Under the pieces are notes generated by a model. That model did not search any database. It was not told the DNA's origin and was given only the letters and a program-made list of their open reading frames with translations. From the NCBI GenBank assembly GCA_963666415.2, contig CAXXPD010000003.1, forward strand, positions 2,232,001 through 2,296,000: a stretch of 64,000 nt of DNA, written 5' to 3'. A program made the translations under genes and the position numbers. Source of the DNA: Bin87 sp963666415. GTDB lineage: Bacteria; Chloroflexota; Dehalococcoidia; Lucifugimonadales; UBA3495. Positions 8,057 through 16,938 of the stretch are shown here, in pieces. The stretch's first letter is position 1. Each line of letters opens with the position of its first letter.

Positions 8057-8208
8057 GCCAGGGTCTTTCGATTGTCTCCTAATGTCATTGCGAGCGCAGC
8101 GTGGCAATCGCGTAGCTGCATCGACCAACGCTGTCGCCAGCTCGCCCTTGACCGCTACGTTCCGATATTCGAATGGCCCTGCTGTTGCGCCAGGGTCTTG
8201 CGATTATC
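8057..8208. repeat. Composite family A' repeat (AGGGTCTTTCGATT type)
   Basis: A roughly 150-base unit starting CAGGGTCTTTCGATTGTC, containing a family A core (GTCATTGCGAGCGCAGCGTG) and a TCGACCAACGCTGTCGCC segment, and ending CAGGGTCTTGCGATTA. Copies lie at 22008-22150 (opposite orientation) and 60204-60364. The remaining 8209-8479 stretch before the LLM stop codon contains a CTGAGCTTGTCGAAGG arm and GC-rich sequence in which I see no gene. Confidence 0.8.
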
Positions 8209-8479
8209 CATCCGATCAGATTTACCCGCTAACCCTGAGCTTGTCGAAGGGTGCCCGCTCGCGCCGGGACGGGCTCGCCATCAACCTACAACCCCGATGT
8301 CTGCCGACAATGCTGATGGCGCGGGCCGGCACGACCATCATCGCGTCGCCGGAAGCGGCAGCGGTATCGTCGACGCGTCGTATGCGCCGCCGAGTCCACC
8401 AACGCCCAGGCATCACGGCGACCCTGGAATGGCCCATCGGCGGCGGCGAGGACGCCACCGGTGCGGGCGTAGTTTTCCC

Positions 8480-9565
8480 CTATGCGACGGGCACTTCCTG
8501 GAAGTGCGGCATCACCTCAGTGGCGAACAGCTCGATGGAACGCATCACCTTTTCGTGAGGCAGGCCGGCGAATCCGAAATTGCCGAAAACGTGGTTGATA
8601 CCCGCCTCCTGCACCTGCTTCAGCCGTTCGATGACCACCTCCGGCGTCCCGCGCAGCGGCGGCAGTCCAGCATGGCCAGGGTCATCCCTTCGCTCGCGGT
8701 CATTCTGACGGTTGGCCCAGTGCTCGTAGCCTTTGGCAATGTTGCCGTCCTTGTCCACCGGCATTCCGATAGGGGCGCCGTTACTGCCGATCGAACGCAG
8801 CACGCGGGACGAGAAATCCTCGAGACCGATCGGGTCGCGTTCGGCTTCTTCCATGGTTGGGGCCACGTAGATTGACTTGGACATGGGCGGGTCAAGGTGG
8901 GCGTGGGGATGCCCATACTCATCCATTTTTTGCCGCCACAATTTGATCACTTCCGGAGCCTGACCCATTATGTCGGTGGGGCCGCCGGTGATGACCTGTA
9001 TCTGCCGGCTGGCGGCGAAATCTACGCTCGCCGGGCTGGTGCTGACGGCCTGGAACAGGGGCGGGTGTGGCGTCTGCAACGGCTTGGGCAGCACCCAAAC
9101 GTCATCGACGTTGGTGAACTTGCCGTGGTAGGTAAGGGTCTCTTCGGTCCAGGCCTTGATAATGACATCCACCGCTTCCTGGAAGCGCTCGCGGCTGGTG
9201 TCGATGTCCACGCCGACACCGTCAAACTCCTGACGCTGGTAACCCGCGCCGATGCCGAAGTTGACGCGCCCGCCGCTGATCACGTCGAGCATGGCCACTT
9301 CCTCAGCGACCAGCACCGGATTGTGCAGGGGCAGGACGATCACCGCGGTGCCAATGCGGATGTTTTTGGTGCGTCCCGCAACACTACCCAGGAAAGACCA
9401 GATGCCCGACAGCAGGCCGTGGCGAGAGAAACGGTGCTCTCCCAGCCAGGCTTCGTCGATGCCGGCCTGGTCGGCGTAGGCGATCTGCTCCAGGGCATCG
9501 TTCAACGCCTGCTGTTGGGTGAAGTCCTGGTGATACGGAACGATGGTGAAGATTCCAAACTTCAT
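8480..9565 (-). CDS. LLM class flavin-dependent oxidoreductase
   Basis: A 361-residue member of the bacterial luciferase-like monooxygenase/F420-dependent reductase fold, a TIM-barrel flavin or F420 enzyme. The N-terminus MKFGIFTIVPYHQDFTQQQ, the DEAWLGEHRFSRHG segment, the IRIGTAVIVLPLHNPVLVAEE strand and LDVISGGRVNFGIGAGYQRQEF are diagnostic. The start is placed at the ATG of MKFG because an AAGGGAGG site precedes it; an upstream in-frame ATG would add 25 unlike residues. Two other LLM proteins lie at 17986 and 28452. It probably oxidises or reduces an organic substrate; which one is unknown. Confidence 0.92.
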   Translation of the reverse strand: MKFGIFTIVPYHQDFTQQQALNDALEQIAYADQAGIDEAWLGEHRFSRHGLLSGIWSFLGSVAGRTKNIRIGTAVIVLPLHNPVLVAEEVAMLDVISGGRVNFGIGAGYQRQEFDGVGVDIDTSRERFQEAVDVIIKAWTEETLTYHGKFTNVDDVWVLPKPLQTPHPPLFQAVSTSPASVDFAASRQIQVITGGPTDIMGQAPEVIKLWRQKMDEYGHPHAHLDPPMSKSIYVAPTMEEAERDPIGLEDFSSRVLRSIGSNGAPIGMPVDKDGNIAKGYEHWANRQNDRERRDDPGHAGLPPLRGTPEVVIERLKQVQEAGINHVFGNFGFAGLPHEKVMRSIELFATEVMPHFQEVPVA

Positions 9566-9710
9566 GTGGCCTCCCTTGTCGGCGCCATTGGGCATCCGTA
9601 GCAACCGGTGCATTGGCAGCCGGAGCAACACTCCGGCCATGCTCTGATGGTGCTATTGGCGCAACTTTACTACATAGCACGGTTGAAGGGAACGGTTGAA
9701 GGGACCTCGT

Positions 9711-9867
9711 GCGTACCCACTTTGTCCTTGCGAGGAGGGCCCGCCCATCCCGAGCTCGTCGAGGGACGTGGCAACCTCGATGAGTTTGAACATCCGTCGA
9801 CGAACCGCCGTGGCTACGGCGACGGGATTGCCGCGCTTCGCTCGCAATGACAAAGTGGGTACGCATG
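9711..9867. repeat. Family A repeat
   Basis: Full-length copy bounded by GCGTACCCACTTTGTC and GACAAAGTGGGTACGC, with the CCGAGCTCGTCGAGGGACG arm. It occupies a third of the 480-base gap before the next SDR; the rest (9868-10046) shows no gene. Confidence 0.82.
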
Positions 9868-10046
9868 AGTTGAACGGACTGTATGAATTCAAGAAATCAG
9901 CCGGGCTGGGCTGCGTTTCGAGCCAAACGCGCCACGATGCTCCGGCCCGGCCGTGGAGAGCGTGGCTATTGACTCTGTCGGTCTGGCCACTAAAATCGTT
10001 GCACACCGAGCATACGGTTGCACACCCAGCATATGGAGGTGGGGTT

Positions 10047-10799
10047 ATGCGTCTCGAAAACAAGGTTGCCCTCATCAGCGGCGGCGCGCGAGGCATGGGC
10101 GCGGTGGAGGCCAGGTTGTTTGCCAGCGAGGGCGCCAGGGTGGTCATTGGCGACGTTTTGACGGAGGAAGGACGCCGGGTTGAAGCCGAGATTAACGAGA
10201 CCGGCGCGCAGTGCCGTTACGTCGATCTGGATGTTACCAGCGAGGACAACTGGCGGGACGCGGTGGCGGAGGCGGTTACTGCCTGCGGCAAGCTGGACAT
10301 TCTGGTCAACAATGCCGGCATCACCATTAGCGGTACCATCGAGGAAATTACCGAAGCTCAATGGGACCGAATCATGGCCATCAACTCCCGGGGCGTGTTT
10401 CTCGGCACCCGGGAGGTGATAGCCGAGATGAGGCGCGCCGGCGGCGGTTCCATCGTCAACATCTCCTCGGGTGCGGGAATCGCGCCCTCGCCGGGCACTT
10501 CGGCGGCCTACGCCGCCAGCAAGGGCGCGGTGCGGTTGTTCACCAAAGCCACTGCAATTCAACACGCCAGTGATGGCATCCGGTGCAACTCGGTGCACCC
10601 TGGCCCCATCGAAACACCCATGCTGCGAGCCGCGCGGGGGGATGATGCCAGCCGAGCGGAACAGTTGAACCTGATTCCCCTGGGCAGGATTGGCCGACCA
10701 GAAGAAATTGCCTACGGTGTGCTGTATCTGGCCAGCGACGAATCGTCATTCGTCACCGGATCGGAGCTGGTCATCGACGGGGGAAGGACGGCTCAGTAA
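10047..10799 (+). CDS. SDR family oxidoreductase
   Basis: A 250-residue short-chain dehydrogenase starting MRLENKVALISGGARGMG. NNAG (88-91), NISS (138-141) and YAASK (Tyr155, Lys159) supply the cofactor and catalytic residues; the end SFVTGSELVIDGG is standard. The ATG at 10047 was chosen because the homologues begin at the same MRLEN, with a GGAGGTGGGG site in front; the long upstream extension is repeat sequence. It is followed 62 bases later by an enoyl-CoA hydratase on the same strand, suggesting a hydroxyacyl/ketone oxidation pair. Confidence 0.93.
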   Translation: MRLENKVALISGGARGMGAVEARLFASEGARVVIGDVLTEEGRRVEAEINETGAQCRYVDLDVTSEDNWRDAVAEAVTACGKLDILVNNAGITISGTIEEITEAQWDRIMAINSRGVFLGTREVIAEMRRAGGGSIVNISSGAGIAPSPGTSAAYAASKGAVRLFTKATAIQHASDGIRCNSVHPGPIETPMLRAARGDDASRAEQLNLIPLGRIGRPEEIAYGVLYLASDESSFVTGSELVIDGGRTAQ

Positions 10800-10861
10800 C
10801 CGAAATCACGCGGAGCACATACGCCCGGAGCATATACCCGAATCATATAAAGGAGAAAGTT

Positions 10862-11710
10862 ATGGCGCCGAAGCTGGTTCCCTATCTGCTATACGAACCC
10901 GAAGAATCGGGCATCCTCTGGATCAAGTTCAACCGTCCGGAGCGCATGAACGCGCTGATCGGGTCGTCGGAGGAGAACGGGACGGTTGCCAAGGTGGGCG
11001 AATACATGAGGGCCGGCGACGATGACCCCAACGTGCGCGTGATGGTTCTCACCGGCGTCGGGCGGGGCTTCTGTTCGGGCGCCGACATGAGAAGAGACTC
11101 TGATCCCGCCGTTACCGGAGAAAACTTCGTCGGCAATCGCGGCACCGTGGCGGGTCCGGACGCGGCGCGGGAAGGCTTTTTCCACGGGTTCACCAAGCTG
11201 CACCGGGACATCTCCCAGGTCAGAAAGCCCACCATAGCCATGATTAACGGCCCCGCCGTCGGTTCCGGCATGGACATGGCACTGCACTGCGACATTCGCC
11301 TGGGCTGCGAAAACACCCGTTTCATCGGATACCAGCAACTGGGCCAGATTATCGAGAACGGAGGCAGCTACTACCTGCCCAAGATGGTGGGACTGGGCCG
11401 GGCGCTGGAATTCGCCTACACCGGCCATCTGGACGCTGAACGTGCCTATCAGTGGGGTATGCTCAACCATCTGGTAGCCTCGGAGGATCTGGAAGCAACC
11501 ACCCGCGAACTGTGCGACCGGATCATGCGGGCCCCGCCAATGGTGCAATGGGTCAGCAAAAGAATCATGCGCGCCGCGCTGGACAGCTCACTGGAGACCA
11601 CCATGGCGCTAACGTCCAACGCTGGCGGCATCCTGAATGGTTCAGAGGATGCCCAAGAGGCCAGGCGGGCATTCCTGGAAAAGCGGGCCCCTGAATTCAA
11701 GGGCAGGTAG
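10862..11710 (+). CDS. Enoyl-CoA hydratase/isomerase family protein
   Basis: A 282-residue crotonase-fold protein. The oxyanion-hole segments are VLTGVGRGFCSGADM (about residues 58-72) and MINGPAVGSGMDMALHCDIR (about 130-149). QIIENGGSYYLPKMVG (about 162-177) holds the region where catalytic glutamates usually sit. The C-terminal EDAQEARRAFLEKR is typical. It would act on a CoA thioester in fatty-acid-like or aromatic degradation. The ATG is preceded by AAAGGAGAAAG. It probably shares a transcript with the upstream SDR. Confidence 0.92.
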   Translation: MAPKLVPYLLYEPEESGILWIKFNRPERMNALIGSSEENGTVAKVGEYMRAGDDDPNVRVMVLTGVGRGFCSGADMRRDSDPAVTGENFVGNRGTVAGPDAAREGFFHGFTKLHRDISQVRKPTIAMINGPAVGSGMDMALHCDIRLGCENTRFIGYQQLGQIIENGGSYYLPKMVGLGRALEFAYTGHLDAERAYQWGMLNHLVASEDLEATTRELCDRIMRAPPMVQWVSKRIMRAALDSSLETTMALTSNAGGILNGSEDAQEARRAFLEKRAPEFKGR

Positions 11711-11711
11711 C

Positions 11712-12230
11712 CTACCCGATTACCAGGCTTTGGCCGAACCGCTCGCCGTGGGTTATCTCCGACATCGCTTTGCGCGGCGTACCCGGCGCCCGGGCGACCT
11801 CAGCCCGGTAGCCGAAAGGCAGCACGGTAACCAGCTCCATCTCCCCGGGGATGCCCAACAGGTTCTTGACCTCATCCTGTTGCTCTCCGCGGATGCCTAC
11901 GAAGCAGGTGCCCAGACCCTCCGACCACGCCACCAACTCCATCTGTTGCAGTGCGCGGCCGGCGTCCAGCTGGGGCCGGCGGGTGTTGTCCATCACAATC
12001 GCAATTGCCAGCGGCGCCTCACCGATGAACGCGCCCTGAGTGCAGATACGCCCCAGTTCTGCAATGGTTGCCCGTTCCTGGACGACGATAAAGTGCCAGG
12101 GCTGCGTGTTGCTGGAGCTGGGCGCCCACCGAGCAGCCTGGAGGATTCTGTGGACAATCAGGTCAGGGACCGGATCGGGCTTGAAGTCCCGCACCGTGCG
12201 GCGCGTCCTGATGCACTGAAATACGTCCAT
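11712..12230 (-). CDS. Nitroreductase family protein
   Basis: A 172-residue FMN-dependent nitroreductase-like protein. The N-terminal RTRRTVRDFKPDPVPD contains the Arg-rich FMN-phosphate motif, and ARWAPSSSNTQPWHFIVV is the family's signature. GLGTCFVGI near residue 112 and the C-terminal VLPFGYRAE fit the fold. The start at 12230 is preceded by AGGAGG, whereas the longer in-frame option adds 37 unlike residues. The gene converges tail-to-tail with the enoyl-CoA hydratase: the two stop codons are one base apart. Confidence 0.88.
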   Translation of the reverse strand: MDVFQCIRTRRTVRDFKPDPVPDLIVHRILQAARWAPSSSNTQPWHFIVVQERATIAELGRICTQGAFIGEAPLAIAIVMDNTRRPQLDAGRALQQMELVAWSEGLGTCFVGIRGEQQDEVKNLLGIPGEMELVTVLPFGYRAEVARAPGTPRKAMSEITHGERFGQSLVIG

Positions 12231-12357
12231 ACCGAAACCTCCTGAAGAACCTCTGAGCGGAAACGAACTCCATAGTAATGCAGCGTGCTGCGATGGGTTG
12301 CCGTGCGGAGACACTGTAACCCGTGGCCATTCTTCCGGCAAGGCGTGAACAGCGACG

Positions 12358-13810
12358 GTAACTGTTCAGACTTGGTGAAGTAAATTGGCCGAAGGCGGGT
12401 TGCCAGACGCTGGCACGGGTGGCGGTGGTTATGTCATATAGAGGGAGTGGATACCGAAATTGACCTGACCACCGCCAGTCGCGATGTTCTCATCGCCATC
12501 ATCGTGCAGCAACAGGCGGTCATTGCCGAGTTGCAGGTGATGATGGTACGGCTGGAGCGGCGGGTTGCCGAACTGGAAGGCCAGGCGAAACCGGGCGGCC
12601 CGCCCCGAATGCCCGGCCTCAAGTCCAGTTCGGGCCGCCCGCCGCCAGCGCAGCAGCAGCCCAGAAAGCAGCGACGCCACGGCTTCGCCCGCCGGCGCAT
12701 GACACCGACCCATCGGGTGGAGCACGTGCTGGAGAGCTGTCCCGATTGCGGGACGCACCTGACTGGCGGCTGGGTCCAGCGCACCCGGGAAATCATCGAG
12801 TTGCCGGTGGTTCCGGTGCCAGTCACCGAGCATGTCTGCATCGCCAGGACCTGCCCAGCGTGTCGACGCCGCTGCATACCCCCAGCACAACTGGACGGCG
12901 TGGCACTGGGGCGCCAACGCCTGGGCGTCAACGTGCTCAGCCGCATCGCCACGTTGCGGGAAGAAGGGCGCCTGCCGATCCGCAGCATCCAGTGGTATCT
13001 GTGCACCGTCCATCAGCTGCGCCTCAGCGTGGGGGCCATTGTGAGCGCCATTCACCAGACCGCGCAACAGGCCCAACCAGCGGTGGCCGCGATCCTGGAC
13101 CGCATCCGCGCCAGCCCAGTGGTCCACGCCGACGAAACCGGCTGGCGTCAAAATGGGAACAACGGTTACGTCTGGACTTTCAGCACCCCCACCGAACGCT
13201 ACTTCCTGCGGCGGGGTCGGGGCAAGGCGGTGGTGGACGAGGCGCTGAGCGAGTCATTCTCCGGAGTACTGGTCAGCGATTTCTACGCCGCCTACCACCA
13301 TTACGATGGCCCCAAGCAACGGTGCTGGGCCCACCTGTTGCGGGATATCCACGACCTGGTGGCGCTCTACCCCAAGGACACCGCGCTGGCCCAGTGGGCC
13401 GCGGCAGTCCATCAGCTCTATGTCGAGGCCAGGTCTTTCACCCATCCTCAGGCACAACGACGGCGCACCGCTCAACTGGCCTGGGAGCGGCAGCTGCTGG
13501 TCATCTGCCAGCCCTTCCTGGCTGACCCGCTAGCTCTGCAGGGCCGGCTGTGCCGGCGCATTGAGCGCCACATCAAGGAACTCTTCGTCTTCGTGGCCGA
13601 ACCGGACGTGCCGTCGGACAACAACCCCGCCGAGCGCAGCCTGCGCCATGTGGTTATCAGCCGCAAGATCAGCGGGGGCACCCGGTCGGAACGTGGTACC
13701 GAGAGCAAGATGACGCTGGCATCCATCTTCGGCACCTGGCGCGCACGAGGCCTGAACCCCCTCGCCGCCTGCCGCCAACTGCTCACTTCCCCTCAAATCT
13801 GAACAGTTAC
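12358..13810 (+). mobile_element. IS66-family insertion sequence, intact, 8-bp target duplication
   Basis: The ends are imperfect inverted repeats, GTAACTGTTCAGACTT on the left and AAATCTGAACAGTTAC on the right. The element is flanked by an exact 8-base direct repeat CAGCGACG (12350-12357 and 13811-13818), the length IS66 elements produce. Only the large transposase gene is present, as in single-gene IS66 subgroups. The intact duplication suggests recent insertion. Confidence 0.93.
12447..13802 (+). CDS. IS66-family transposase
   Basis: A 451-residue intact transposase. A short coiled coil (residues 20-50) and a basic linker are followed by a zinc-binding region with CPDC (about 98-101) and CPAC (about 135-138). 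The DDE catalytic domain follows: HADETGW, VSDFYAAYHHYDG and NNPAERSLR carry the Asp, Asp and Glu, and the C-terminus is the usual FGTWRARGLNPL. The start is GTG. TnpA/TnpB accessory proteins are absent. A second, diverged copy begins at 63394 and a relic lies near 46.1 kb. Confidence 0.93.
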   Translation: MDTEIDLTTASRDVLIAIIVQQQAVIAELQVMMVRLERRVAELEGQAKPGGPPRMPGLKSSSGRPPPAQQQPRKQRRHGFARRRMTPTHRVEHVLESCPDCGTHLTGGWVQRTREIIELPVVPVPVTEHVCIARTCPACRRRCIPPAQLDGVALGRQRLGVNVLSRIATLREEGRLPIRSIQWYLCTVHQLRLSVGAIVSAIHQTAQQAQPAVAAILDRIRASPVVHADETGWRQNGNNGYVWTFSTPTERYFLRRGRGKAVVDEALSESFSGVLVSDFYAAYHHYDGPKQRCWAHLLRDIHDLVALYPKDTALAQWAAAVHQLYVEARSFTHPQAQRRRTAQLAWERQLLVICQPFLADPLALQGRLCRRIERHIKELFVFVAEPDVPSDNNPAERSLRHVVISRKISGGTRSERGTESKMTLASIFGTWRARGLNPLAACRQLLTSPQI

Positions 13811-13902
13811 CAGCGACGGGATTGCGGAGAACCCGCCTGAACGGCAGCGGCATCGACGACCGGACATTTCGATTTTTACCGAATATGCCCGACCGCCGCG
13901 TA

Positions 13903-14064
13903 TGTCATTGCGAGGAGCGTAGCGACGTGGCAATCCCGATGGGGTTGAACACACGTCGGCGAACCGCCGTTGCTACGGCGACGAGATTGCCACGCCGCGC
14001 TCGCAATGACAGGGTGGGTACGCTCGCGATGACACGGTGGGTTCGCAAAAGTGGCTACGCATGA
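13903..14064. repeat. Family A repeat
   Basis: One full palindrome (13903-14010) plus a ragged tail with extra GCAATGAC/GGTGGGT pieces to 14064. It fills most of the 415-base gap between the IS66 element and the fused selenoprotein gene; a promoter occupies the rest. Confidence 0.8.
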
Positions 14065-14078
14065 GACCCCCGTGTTTG

Positions 14079-14107
14079 TTGACGGGGGCGTATGCGCAAC
14101 GTAGACT
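14079..14107 (+). promoter_or_regulatory. Promoter for the fused selenoprotein gene cluster
   Basis: TTGACG (14079-14084) and TAGACT (14102-14107) are 17 bases apart, about 120 bases before the GTG start at 14226. Both boxes are close to the sigma70 consensus. Confidence 0.6.
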
Positions 14108-14225
14108 CCGCTAAATGGACCGGGTTCTTATCGTGCCAGCCCGGAGTTGATGGCCTACCCGGTTGCGCGTTTTGCGGGTTAACTCCGGCGATGCCTTCGG
14201 GGGGCCTGTGAAGAGGAGAAATATC

Positions 14226-15947
14226 GTGAAGCTGCAAATAATGTCTCCCGCCGCGAATCGGGTGGATTTCAAAGTGCCTCCAGCGCCCCGACTGGAAACC
14301 CTTGAGGGCAAGACCATCGGTTTGTACAACAACATGACCGGCGGCGCGGACGTTGCCGTGAACCGAGTAGCGGAGCATCTCAGTCGCCGGTTCGCTAACG
14401 TTAAGTTCGAGCGGTACGGTGGCGACATCAGAGGCGGCCGGCCGGCCCTGAGCCGGAGCAATCACATCGACGACGAGGAAGCGGCGCTAATCGCCGGAGA
14501 GGTCGACGCCATGATCGGCGCGACGGCCCATTGAGGGGGTTGCACGTCGTGGCTTGCCCACGACATGGTTGCAATGGAAAAGGCCGGTGTACCGGCGGTA
14601 GCGATCGCCGCCCGGAGCTTCTCGCGAGCCTGGCAGTCCTGCGTGGACGGTTGGGGACAGCCCAGCACCGCCTTCGTTACCATCCCCCACGCCACCACCG
14701 GCCAGCAGCCGGACTACATCTGCAATATGGTGGACGATCAGATTGACGCCATCATCACGGGGCTGACCCGGATGACGGCCACGGCTGCCGCCCGGCCCGG
14801 CGCCAGCAACGGCAATCGCGGCTCGGAGCTGTTCACCGTGGAGCTGGATGACTCGCCGCTGGGACTCAACGCGGTCAATCACTTTCTGGAGGAAAGGGAC
14901 TGGAGCGATGGGATGCCCGTCATCCCTCCCACCCCCGCCGCCGTGGAAGCCATGCTCAAGGGCACCCGCCGCAGCCCGCAGGACGTGGTGATGGTCATGG
15001 AGCCGGGCTTCGGCCTGGCCACCGTCGAAAAAATCGCCATCAATGCGGTCATGGCCGGCTGCAGCCCTGAACAGATGCCAATACTTCTGGCGGCCATCGA
15101 CTGTATCGCCCAACCGGAGATGAACCACCGGGATATGCAGGTTTCGGGGCATACCGAGGCGCCGCTCATCCTGGTGAACGGGCCGATTGCCGACAAGGTC
15201 GGCATCAACTACGGTACCTCAGCAATGGGGCCCGGAGTGGTCAACAAGCCCAACACGGCCATCGGGCGGGCCTTGCGGCTGTGCCTGATCAACATCGGTT
15301 ATTGCAAGCCCGGCGCCGGCGACCCCAACTTCATCGGGTTGCCGTCCAAGTTCGGCATGTGCATCGCCGAAAATGAAGAAGTCAGTCCCTGGCAGCCCTA
15401 TCACGTGGACCAGGGTTTCCGGGCAGACGAGAGCGCAGTTACGGTGGTTACGGTTACGGGGCCGACCGACATTCTCGACCCCGCCTCCAGGAACCACATC
15501 GACACCCTGGAGAACATCGCATCCATGATGTTTTACCGGCACTCCGGCGGTGGGCGCTGGATCAAGGGGTGGGATTCGGCCCAGGTAGGCCATACCAACA
15601 AGCGGGTACAGTACCAGAGCCCCTACCATCCGGTGATGCTCAGCCCGTCCCGGGCGGTCATCCTGGCTGAGGCTGGCCTGAGCAAACGGGATGCCCAGGA
15701 ATGGCTGCACCAGCACTGTCGGGTGCCGCTGAGCCAGGCCATGGGCACGGGGATGCCCACCGATGCCGACGGCAAATGGCTTTCCCATCCGGAGTTGCAA
15801 CATCTGGCGGATGATCCCGACGCCACCATCCCCGCGCTGGAAACTCCGGAACAATACCTGCTGTTCGTAACTGGAGGGTCCACACACTACGCCAATTTCT
15901 TCTACGGCACCTACGGCATCGCCACCATGCCGGTGGAGGACGTGTAG
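14226..15947 (+). CDS. Fused UGSC selenoprotein with associated C-terminal domain
   Basis: Reading through the TGA at 14532-14534 gives a 573-residue protein. Residues 1-102 resemble the first half of the UGSC protein at 4542-5078 (GKTIGLYNNMTGGADVAVN, then FANVKFERY and AMIGATAH). Residue 103 is the UGA, followed by G-G-C (Cys106), and residues up to about 190 continue the same domain (MVAMEKAGVPAVAIAA). From about residue 215 the protein matches the stand-alone partner at 5389-6453 (WSDGMPVIPPT, TVEKIAINAVMAGC, LVNGPIADKVG). The GTG start is preceded by AGGAG. The fusion strongly supports a joint function of the two domains. A well-paired hairpin follows the UGA. The exact reaction is unknown. 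Confidence 0.88.
14532..14575 (+). promoter_or_regulatory. Candidate bacterial SECIS element
   Basis: Seven perfect base pairs (GTCGTGG at 14546-14552 with CCACGAC at 14558-14564) close a five-base loop CTTGC at +19 to +23 from the UGA. A second stem pairs GTTGCA (14539-14544) with TGCAAT (14570-14575), one pair being G-U. This is the best hairpin near either UGA and has the distance expected of a bacterial SECIS. Confidence 0.7.
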
Positions 15948-15998
15948 GCGCCGGAATTCTGCCGGTCTCCCGTCTATGCCTGATTGCCAAGGAGTCGT

Positions 15999-16925
15999 AT
16001 GCCCAGGTTAGCTGCCGACCAATACCAGACTATCGTCAGGAAGCCCGGCGACATCGACCAGTTTTGGGACGATGTGCTGGGCGAAACCGCCGGGATACCT
16101 CTGGAGCCGGAGGTGGTTCACGACCCGCTGCGGTCGTCGGAAGATATTGACGTTTACGAGGTATTCTTCACCAGCCTGGACCAGGTTCGTATTGCGGGAT
16201 GGTACGCTGTGCCCAGGGGTCGGGACGGGCGGTTGCCGGGGATCTTGCAGGTTCCGGGATACAACATGGAACCGCCGGTGCCGAAGAACTGGGCCCGCAA
16301 GGGCTACGCCGCCTTCAGCGTCGCCCCAAGGGGCAAGCTGCGGAGCAATCGCCAGTTCAATCCGGGCTATCCGGGGCTGCTGACCTATGGCATGGTGGAC
16401 AAGAACACCTACTCATACCGGGGGTTTTATATCGATGCCTGCCGGGCCGTGGAGTTCATGCTGGGCCGGGATGAGGTTGACGGCGACCGGATCGGCGTTA
16501 CCGGACACAGCCAGGGAGGTGGTCTTACCATTTCCACCGCCGCGTTGCGCCCGGAGATCAAGGCGGCCGCGGCCGGCGCGCCGTACCTCTGCGGGTATAT
16601 GGACGCCATTGAACTCACCGACGCCTACCCCTACCAGGAGATTGCCGACTATCTGCGGGCGAACCCCGACAGCCGTGAGCAGGTTGAAGACACGCTGGCT
16701 TACTTTGACGGCATTAACCTGGCGCACCGGATCACCTGTCCGATCATAGTTAGCGTAGGATTGCAGGATAGCACCTGCCCGCCGGAGACCGGTTACGCGA
16801 TGTTCAACGCCATCGCCAGCGCCGACAAGCAGATTTACGGCTACGACGGCCACGGCCACGACGCCAACAACTTCGAGCACGCCGCCATCGTGGATGCGTT
16901 CCTGGCCAAACACCTGAAACCCTGA
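15999..16925 (+). CDS. Acetyl-xylan-esterase (AXE1/CE7)-like alpha/beta hydrolase
   Basis: A 308-residue esterase of the AXE1/cephalosporin-deacetylase group. The nucleophile elbow is GHSQGG (Ser near residue 172), the acid lies in VGLQDSTCPPE, and the base in GHGHDANNFEH. The substrate-facing SVAPRGKLRSN corresponds to the RGQ loop typical of the family. The ATG at 15999 is preceded by AAGGAG 5 bases upstream; an earlier TTG would add five residues. It lies 51 bases after the fused selenoprotein and 13 bases before a degenerate paralogue. Probable cytoplasmic ester hydrolase. Confidence 0.88.
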   Translation: MPRLAADQYQTIVRKPGDIDQFWDDVLGETAGIPLEPEVVHDPLRSSEDIDVYEVFFTSLDQVRIAGWYAVPRGRDGRLPGILQVPGYNMEPPVPKNWARKGYAAFSVAPRGKLRSNRQFNPGYPGLLTYGMVDKNTYSYRGFYIDACRAVEFMLGRDEVDGDRIGVTGHSQGGGLTISTAALRPEIKAAAAGAPYLCGYMDAIELTDAYPYQEIADYLRANPDSREQVEDTLAYFDGINLAHRITCPIIVSVGLQDSTCPPETGYAMFNAIASADKQIYGYDGHGHDANNFEHAAIVDAFLAKHLKP

Positions 16926-16938
16926 CGGACTTGACGAT

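Noticed and set aside
8222..8458. A minus-strand 78-codon frame after the LLM gene
   Set aside because: It begins inside a repeat arm (FDKLRVSG at its N- or C-end is repeat-encoded), lacks a ribosome site and resembles no protein.
9696..10046. An N-terminal extension of the SDR at 10047
   Set aside because: The extension is translated family A repeat; three homologues begin at MRLEN.
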